Shown here: positions 8,083 through 12,683 of the stretch, one piece after another
Numbering within the stretch: the stretch's first letter is position 1
Layout of the letters: every line of letters begins with the position of its first letter
Assembly (NCBI GenBank): GCA_945876665.1
Contig: CAMCPC010000012.1
Span: 1 to 12,683, forward strand
DNA length: 12,683 nucleotides
Source of the DNA: an uncultured Oscillospiraceae bacterium
Lineage (GTDB): Bacteria > Bacillota > Clostridia > UBA1381
Direction of reading: 5' to 3'
The notes under the pieces: generated by a model
The model's database searches: none
What the model saw: the letters and a program-made list of their open reading frames with translations, nothing else
What the model was told of the DNA's origin: nothing
Translations under genes and position numbers: made by a program

Positions 8083-8857
8083 TTCCCTCAATTTTCTCCT
8101 TCATATCAAGTATAACGTCCGTTAGTGCATTGTATAAAATTCTTTCTTGCTCATCAAGCACCTTCATATGCCTGTCAAGCGTTACCGTGTCACCGCGGAT
8201 TGCAGGACCTGTTATTGCCCTTTCACAGCCAACGTCTATGATGTTTTCCATATTACAGCGCATAAGATTGCTTAACGCTTTTCGCGCCTCGTCCTTATTA
8301 AAGCCGCATTCCGTAAGCAGCTTTACCGCCTCATAGCAGACGGACACAACAAAATTAGACGCAAAACACGCCGCCGCATGGTATTTCGCCTTGTTTTCAC
8401 TTGTAATCACTTTAAAATTGTTATCGCATATTGAAAGAATTTCAGATACCTTATCCACAGCCGTTTTTCCGCCCTCAATGGTGAAAAATGCTTTGGATAT
8501 GGCTTCTATTGACGTATGACGGCTGTTAAATGCCATCATCGGATGAACAGAGCAAACCGTTTCGGGATTTGCGCCCTCAAAAATTTCACTTGACACAGAG
8601 CCGCTGCAATGGCATATTATTTTATCCGTTAAATCCATATGCCGTATTTCATTCCATATTTGCGGAATTGCCGTATCGGTGACGGTTATAAAAATTACGT
8701 CACTTCTGCGTAAAAGTTCCGCGCAGCTTAAAAATTCAAAATCCTCTGTATTGTTACCCCGCGAAGAAAAACCGCTGATTTTAATGCCCTTGCTTCTGAA
8801 ATAGTAAGCCAGACTCATGCCGCACTTTCCCGCTCCGATAAAACCTGTTTCGCCCAT
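8057..8857 (-). CDS. Rossmann-like/DUF2520 oxidoreductase, candidate PanG-type ketopantoate reductase
   Basis: A 266-residue cytoplasmic protein with an N-terminal NAD(P)-binding fold (GFIGAGKCG, glycines 8, 10 and 13). S31-S32-R33 sits at the end of the second strand, where Ser/Arg usually favours NADP. The C-terminal half is a DUF2520 helical domain containing [12 protein letters not shown] (159-169) and TGPAIRGD (216-223). The fold resembles 6-phosphogluconate dehydrogenase-type reductases, and proteins of this type have been described as PanG, a ketopantoate reductase class distinct from PanE. Here it heads the pan operon, no panE is present, and it overlaps panB by 26 bases, so reduction of ketopantoate to pantoate is the likely role. 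This is inferred from context and recall. The start is ATG at 8857, with GGGAGG seven bases upstream; the longer form beginning with TTG at 8896 has no ribosome binding site and would put 13 residues before the Rossmann strand. Confidence 0.85.
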   Translation of the reverse strand: MGETGFIGAGKCGMSLAYYFRSKGIKISGFSSRGNNTEDFEFLSCAELLRRSDVIFITVTDTAIPQIWNEIRHMDLTDKIICHCSGSVSSEIFEGANPETVCSVHPMMAFNSRHTSIEAISKAFFTIEGGKTAVDKVSEILSICDNNFKVITSENKAKYHAAACFASNFVVSVCYEAVKLLTECGFNKDEARKALSNLMRCNMENIIDVGCERAITGPAIRGDTVTLDRHMKVLDEQERILYNALTDVILDMKEKIEGNENYNSDL

Positions 8858-8938
8858 ATTACCGCCTCCCGATAATACCACTAAAGCGACTTTCAAAGGT
8901 CAGGTGCAATTTTCATAGAAATACTGCCCATCAAAATT

Positions 8939-8967
8939 ATTTTATCATATTTTATTTAATATTACAA
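8939..8967 (-). promoter_or_regulatory. Probable promoter of the pan operon
   Basis: On the minus strand TTGTAA (8967-8962) is followed after 17 bases by TAAAAT (8944-8939), and a TG one base before the -10 box gives an extended -10 element. Transcription would start near 8932, with a leader of about 75 bases to the ATG at 8857. The surrounding DNA is very AT-rich, so chance matches are possible. The position between the phage terminator and the first pan gene supports it. Confidence 0.55.
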
Positions 8968-8992
8968 TAGATATTTGAATTTTATTTCACGC

Positions 8993-9017
8993 AAAAAAGC
9001 TGCCCTAAGGCAGCCTT
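8993..9017 (-). terminator. Intrinsic terminator of the phage lysis module
   Basis: Read leftward, the stem GCTGCC / GGCAGC with a TTAG loop is extended by AAG before and TTT after and runs into six T residues. It begins eight bases beyond the amidase stop codon. It would end the leftward late phage transcript and insulate the pan operon from phage read-through. Confidence 0.85.
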
Positions 9018-9024
9018 TTCAGCG

Positions 9025-9825
9025 TTATTTATTCAGATTTGCCGCAAGGCGGTAGATAATCACGCAGGTCCACAGCTTCATATCGTCAAGATTAAGTCCG
9101 TCACCCGTGCCGACAACAATTCCGTTATCCACGCACCACTGCACGGCTTCCCTTGCCCATTCAGGCATATTGCTGTCTATATAATTATAAATCATCGGGT
9201 TTTCAAGCTTATAAACCTCGTTCTGCAAAACGTCTACCCTTGCGGACTGATTTGCTATCAGCCCTTTCAATTCCTCGTACTGCGACATTGTAAGCTCCTC
9301 CTCCATTTTTTCACCGATTATTGCATCACCTATTGCTTTTGCAATGGCATCTGCTCCGACACTGTTATACAAATCCACATCGGATTTCGTGTCCACAAAG
9401 CACACCTCAACAAGCATTGCGCGCGCGTTTGTACGGTGTACCACGTACAGGTTTGACCCGTCCTTTATTCCGCGGTTCACAAACCCAAGCTTCGCCATAT
9501 TCTCGCATACAAGCTCCGCCTGTTTGAACTTTTCCGCGTTATATGTGAATACCTCCGTGCCGCGTCCGCCGCCGCTGTTGAAGTGTATTGACACGAACAA
9601 ATCAAGCGGCTGTGCATTTGCCATTGCAACAATCCGACTTAAATTTTCGCTGACGGTTGAAGCGTAATCATTGGTGCAGTCCACCACTGTCACACCCCTC
9701 GAACGCAGGTAATCCATAAGTCTGTAGCCGATTACGCGCGTTTCATCACTCTCTTTAAGGTACCCTACCGCACCGCTGCCTATGCTGCCGCTTACGGTAT
9801 GTCCGCAGTTTATTCCAACTATCAT
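9025..9825 (-). CDS. Phage endolysin, N-acetylmuramoyl-L-alanine amidase with SLH-like C-terminus
   Basis: Zinc amidase of the Amidase_3 family that cuts the bond between MurNAc and the stem-peptide L-alanine, releasing phage from the host. The 266-residue protein has the catalytic domain at about 1-172, with zinc ligands H9 (in NCGHT), a Glu near position 25-28, H81 (in SIHFN), and catalytic E140 (in VEVCFVD). A Glu-rich, probably coiled-coil linker spans about 175-208. The C-terminal ~50 residues (about 214-262) resemble one S-layer homology repeat: WAREAVQWCVDNGIVVG, a DG turn, then a helix with IYRLA. It could bind a secondary cell-wall polymer. No signal peptide is present, so export would depend on the holin encoded just upstream. 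AGGTGA is the ribosome binding site of the ATG at 9825. Confidence 0.93.
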   Translation of the reverse strand: MIVGINCGHTVSGSIGSGAVGYLKESDETRVIGYRLMDYLRSRGVTVVDCTNDYASTVSENLSRIVAMANAQPLDLFVSIHFNSGGGRGTEVFTYNAEKFKQAELVCENMAKLGFVNRGIKDGSNLYVVHRTNARAMLVEVCFVDTKSDVDLYNSVGADAIAKAIGDAIIGEKMEEELTMSQYEELKGLIANQSARVDVLQNEVYKLENPMIYNYIDSNMPEWAREAVQWCVDNGIVVGTGDGLNLDDMKLWTCVIIYRLAANLNK

Positions 9826-9873
9826 ACTAAATCACCTCGACATATATATTATATGCACTGATATATTTCTGTG

Positions 9874-10275
9874 TTACTCCTCATTTTTATCCCTTAGCTG
9901 CAAGAGTATGTTTTTCAGCGCATCAGGCATCCTCTGCGATACGGCAGCCACATTTTCCAGTATGCTTATACCCTCGTTCGCTATGTAAAACATAATTACC
10001 ATTTCTCGTATCGCCACCACTCCGCCTGTCACCACCTGCATGATATTGGCAAGCGCCACTATTACAAGTATTGTAATTTTTTTCAGTATTCCCTTGTACC
10101 CTGTTTCACTCGACACACTCTTTGTGTAAACCGCCTTTATAACTCCTGTTACATAATCAAGTGTCATAAGCGCCGCAAGCCCCCATAATATCGTGTCCCA
10201 ATGACCGAATATCATGGCAACCGCTCCGCCGGCTATACCAACAAATATACTGATTGTATTAAATATCTTATCCAC
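9874..10275 (-). CDS. Phage holin (phage_holin_4 / TcdE-like family)
   Basis: Small membrane protein that forms lesions in the cytoplasmic membrane at the end of the phage cycle so that the amidase reaches the wall. The 133 residues contain hydrophobic segments at about 5-24, 28-46 and 66-88, and a fourth weaker one near 91-103. Family signatures are LDYVTG (39-44) and NEGISILEN (100-108); the tail is charged. The start is taken as GTG at 10275 because AAAGGAG (10283-10289) lies seven bases upstream. An in-frame ATG at 10293 lies on the far side of that site and has no ribosome binding site of its own; using it would add six residues (MERSGL). The gene follows the tail gene by 21 bases and precedes the endolysin, the usual lysis cassette order. 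Confidence 0.92.
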   Translation of the reverse strand: MDKIFNTISIFVGIAGGAVAMIFGHWDTILWGLAALMTLDYVTGVIKAVYTKSVSSETGYKGILKKITILVIVALANIMQVVTGGVVAIREMVIMFYIANEGISILENVAAVSQRMPDALKNILLQLRDKNEE

Positions 10276-10296
10276 CAAACCACTCCTTTCCATTCA

Positions 10297-11712
10297 TCAG
10301 AGCGTCTGTATCACCTTGTCGTTGATGCAAAGCTGCCCGTCCGAATTTATTCCTATTGTATTATCTCCCATTGTAATCTCCTTTGCCGTCAGGTCGCCCG
10401 TGAATAACATCCTTCCGTCATCACAAATCTGCACGGCACAGTTTCCGCTGTTATCCATAATCCTGCACATAAATTTTCCGTTAAAATTTCCCAACTGCAA
10501 TTTCAGCGCGCCGCCGTTTGTTATCTTCATCATATCCGATACAATAGACATCTCCCCGACAGAGGTTGTCACGGACAAACCTGAATTTGTTATAGTACCC
10601 GAAACAGATTTTGCCTTTACCTTGCCGCTGCTGGTAGATACCTTACTATAGCTTCTTGTAAGCTTACCCATTTGATTAAGGTAGAAGAACAAGTCCTTTT
10701 TCACCCTGCCGATTGATATAACGGTGCTGTCGTTCTGATACGGGTAATATTCAAGCTTGATTACACGCTCCGAAATTTCATTGCCGTTGTCGATTACTGT
10801 CACATAATCACCAATATGTACCTGCTCCGCTTCGCCATACTCCGCTATCTTTGATATATCCGCATATGTGCCCGTTATATTTACGCACGGCACGTCAATA
10901 CGCTCATCATTTCTCAAATCGAACTCCCACAGCGCGCGGCTCATTATCTGTTCCGGCTCTGTGTAATCGGAATAATCGCGGTAGCCCTCACGCACACCGT
11001 ATACTGACGCGTTCGCGCTCTGGATATACTGACATCCTCCGTTTACGCTGCCGATATGCGCATCGTCCTTGCCGTAGGGATACAGGCGCGTCACCATGTC
11101 CGTTATGTCGCGCTCAACGGAAATATTCTGCATATTCTTCGTCAGGTCAAGACGGATATTTGTATCTTTACCGATACGCTCCACCAGCGCGATTTTGTAA
11201 TTGTCTGCGTATATTTCGCCCTTGCCGCAGTTTTCTATAACTGCTTTTACCACGTCAAACGGATTTGTCTTATCCGTTGAAAAATAGTCTATCAAAAACC
11301 CGTCATAATCCACGCTTCTCATACCAAGGCTTTGCAGCTCAGCGTCACTGATGAGCGAGAACTTCGTGCCTGTAAAAGCCTTTTTTAGTACCTTCACGGG
11401 TTTTACACCCATCATGTCGGGCAGATTCTGTATATGAACATTCGGCGCGTCGGCATTATACACATGATGGCACTCCGCCTGCAACACCGCCGTTTCTCCC
11501 CTGTTCCGCACCGCCTTGATTATCCTGTATGCTTGCCCCTCACACACCACAATTTTATTTTCACTTATCAAATCCGACTTTTCATCAAGCGGATACGAAA
11601 ATTCAAGCATACGCGTACCGTTTATTTCATGCGTTACGCGCACACCGTAGGCGTCATTAAGTACAATTCCCTTTTCAAAGCTTGTGCTGTCATGCGGAAA
11701 AAGTTTAAGCAT
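10297..11712 (-). CDS. Phage tail-associated protein (Tal; Prophage_tail / minor structural protein)
   Basis: A 471-residue baseplate/tail-tip protein. The N-terminal ~370 residues match the Prophage_tail (phage minor structural protein) type: a start with HDSTSFEKGI, then a block with EINGTRMLEFSYPL and YRIIKAV, a central region with ERDITDMVTRLYPYGKDD, and VHIGDYVTVID near 310. These form the hub at the end of the tail tube. The last ~100 residues are Gly/Ser/Asn-rich with a repeating beta pattern (LTAKEITMGDNTIGI), suggesting a fibre-like tip. I see no peptidase or glycosidase motif, so a wall-degrading activity is not supported. The start is ATG at 11712 with GGGGTGAT just upstream; a GTG at 11721 would overlap that site. 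It overlaps the Dit gene by eight bases. Confidence 0.9.
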   Translation of the reverse strand: MLKLFPHDSTSFEKGIVLNDAYGVRVTHEINGTRMLEFSYPLDEKSDLISENKIVVCEGQAYRIIKAVRNRGETAVLQAECHHVYNADAPNVHIQNLPDMMGVKPVKVLKKAFTGTKFSLISDAELQSLGMRSVDYDGFLIDYFSTDKTNPFDVVKAVIENCGKGEIYADNYKIALVERIGKDTNIRLDLTKNMQNISVERDITDMVTRLYPYGKDDAHIGSVNGGCQYIQSANASVYGVREGYRDYSDYTEPEQIMSRALWEFDLRNDERIDVPCVNITGTYADISKIAEYGEAEQVHIGDYVTVIDNGNEISERVIKLEYYPYQNDSTVISIGRVKKDLFFYLNQMGKLTRSYSKVSTSSGKVKAKSVSGTITNSGLSVTTSVGEMSIVSDMMKITNGGALKLQLGNFNGKFMCRIMDNSGNCAVQICDDGRMLFTGDLTAKEITMGDNTIGINSDGQLCINDKVIQTL

Positions 11713-12553
11713 AGTTATCACCCCAATCCAGATTGTCTAAATCTGCGCCGTACATAAACTGCGGTGTAAAAGATATATCAAAGGTCAGCGTATCGGAATT
11801 TGAATTTCCGACATGCAGCACATTGCCGCCCGGCTGCAATTCCGGAAACTCACCCGAAACCATTACACTTCCGTTTGCGTTGGTCACAGTCTGCTTTTCG
11901 CAATCCACCACAACATCACCACCCGCGCTGAAATCAAGCGTTTTGCCGTTCATGCGCAGCGTCATATCAGACGCGCCGCCTGTTATGGTGATAACAGGTC
12001 TTATTGGTCTGTCGCCGAAATTTATTATATTTATACTCTGTCCGTTTGCCGCGCTGACGGTATACAGCTCGTCGAAGTCAATAGGTATTGTGGAATCGAG
12101 GTGTACCTCTGCGCAATCCATCACAGGTCCCTCCGTACCGAATATACACGAACCGAAGGGCTGTACGCGGAAGGACACCTCCAACACAGCCTTTCTGCCG
12201 TCATGCTCGGGCATATAAATAATTTCGTCAGTAATTTTCCCGTTCCATATTACGGATGGTATATCATCAAATATAAGAGCACCTCTGCCTGTAAGCCACT
12301 TTGAAATCTCCATAAGCTTGTTCTGCATTTTCATAAGATTTTCCGCGTACAGACTAAGCGTCACGATAAATGTCCTGTCATAAAAATGTTCTCTATTCTG
12401 AGGATTTGACAAAGAAAAATCATATTCGCCGTCACGGCTTGGCAAATCAATCGTAAAGCTTTTTGCTTCGGGACGTATCGGCCTCGATTTTGTTCTTACC
12501 GTCACATCAAACTCCGATGAATGGCGGCCGTTGAATTTAAATCCGTTTCTCAT
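11705..12553 (-). CDS. Phage distal tail protein (Dit, siphovirus tail component)
   Basis: A 282-residue structural protein of the Sipho_tail family. It forms the ring that joins the tail tube to the baseplate, between the tape measure and Tal in gene order. The N-terminus MRNGFKFNGRHSSEF, with KSRPIRP and RDGEYDFS within the first 50 residues, is characteristic of Dit proteins. The first ~130 residues form the ring domain (ending with ...VSFRVQPFG), and the rest is beta-rich like the C-terminal galectin-like domain. The ATG at 12553 has a strong AAGGAGG whose first bases overlap the stop of the upstream tape measure gene, 11 bases away. It overlaps the Tal gene by eight bases, showing a tightly packed late operon. 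Confidence 0.92.
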   Translation of the reverse strand: MRNGFKFNGRHSSEFDVTVRTKSRPIRPEAKSFTIDLPSRDGEYDFSLSNPQNREHFYDRTFIVTLSLYAENLMKMQNKLMEISKWLTGRGALIFDDIPSVIWNGKITDEIIYMPEHDGRKAVLEVSFRVQPFGSCIFGTEGPVMDCAEVHLDSTIPIDFDELYTVSAANGQSINIINFGDRPIRPVITITGGASDMTLRMNGKTLDFSAGGDVVVDCEKQTVTNANGSVMVSGEFPELQPGGNVLHVGNSNSDTLTFDISFTPQFMYGADLDNLDWGDNYA

Positions 12554-12564
12554 TGTCTTCCTCC

Positions 12565-12683
12565 TTAGTAATATCTGCTATGCGCAATAGTCAGCCCAAC
12601 TCTGTTTTTCAGTGCGTCCACAATATCGGCGCTGTTGCCGCTTATGCTTATATTTCTGTTGTCGCTGTAAGAGCTTGAAGATA
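12565..12683 (-). CDS. C-terminal end of a phage tape measure protein (partial)
   Basis: Only the last 38 codons are visible, reading through SSSSYSDNRNISISGNSADI to the C-terminus VGLTIAHSRYY and a TAA at 12567-12565. The segment is too short for a firm family match. Its position immediately upstream of Dit is where siphophage tape measure genes lie. The Ser/Asn-rich stretch followed by an amphipathic DALKNRVGLT helix and a short basic-aromatic end is common at tape measure C-termini. The call rests mainly on gene order. Confidence 0.65.
   Translation of the reverse strand, partial: SSSSYSDNRNISISGNSADIVDALKNRVGLTIAHSRYY

Noticed and set aside
8858..8896. N-terminal extension of the DUF2520 protein from a TTG
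   Set aside because: No ribosome binding site precedes it, and GGGAGG is ideally placed for the ATG at 8857, just before the Rossmann GxGxxG strand.
11733..12304. Two overlapping plus-strand open frames of about 160 codons antisense to Dit
   Set aside because: They are antisense to a well-supported Dit gene within a packed operon and show no motif or ribosome binding site support.

Overview
The window suggests a low-to-mid GC Firmicute of the class Clostridia, probably host-associated or rumen/gut. The evidence is the AT-rich intergenic DNA, strong AGGAGG-type Shine-Dalgarno sites on nearly every gene, sigma-A type promoters, an 880-residue Bacillus/Clostridium-type ValRS, and a clostridial-style siphophage lysis and tail module. 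This is inferred from gene content and sequence style, not from a marker gene.

Left part (1-4822). A gene cut by the window edge runs leftward from 50. A short divergent intergenic region carries a near-perfect rightward promoter (200-228), which serves a 62-residue two-helix membrane protein and valS. No T-box leader is visible before them. A strong hairpin follows valS. A second promoter (3210-3238) and a leader of about 120 nt with potential hairpins precede a sugar isomerase of the L-fucose/L-arabinose isomerase superfamily. A U-tailed hairpin (4791-4822) lies between this gene and the convergent operon and can terminate both.

Middle part (4823-8970, minus strand). One tightly packed operon runs leftward from a promoter at about 8939-8967. 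Its order is a Rossmann/DUF2520 oxidoreductase (candidate PanG-type ketopantoate reductase), panB, panC, panD, then a GH88 unsaturated glucuronyl hydrolase. The first four could make pantothenate: PanB makes ketopantoate, the oxidoreductase would reduce it to pantoate, PanD makes beta-alanine, and PanC joins the two. The GH88 gene at the end is metabolically unrelated but spaced as a member of the operon.

Right part (8990-12683, minus strand). This is the late end of a prophage (or phage-tail-derived element). Read in the direction of transcription it holds the C-terminus of a tape measure protein, a distal tail protein (Dit), a tail-associated/baseplate protein (Tal, Prophage_tail family), a holin, an N-acetylmuramoyl-L-alanine amidase with an SLH-like C-terminus, and a terminator. 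The element ends directly upstream of the pan operon promoter, so the phage/host boundary probably lies at about 8900-9020. No integrase, tRNA or second attachment site is inside the window.

I found no CRISPR array, RNA gene or insertion sequence, and no clear evidence of a wholly new system. The most notable points are the pan operon composition, the leaders of valS and the isomerase, and the compact phage tail/lysis end.
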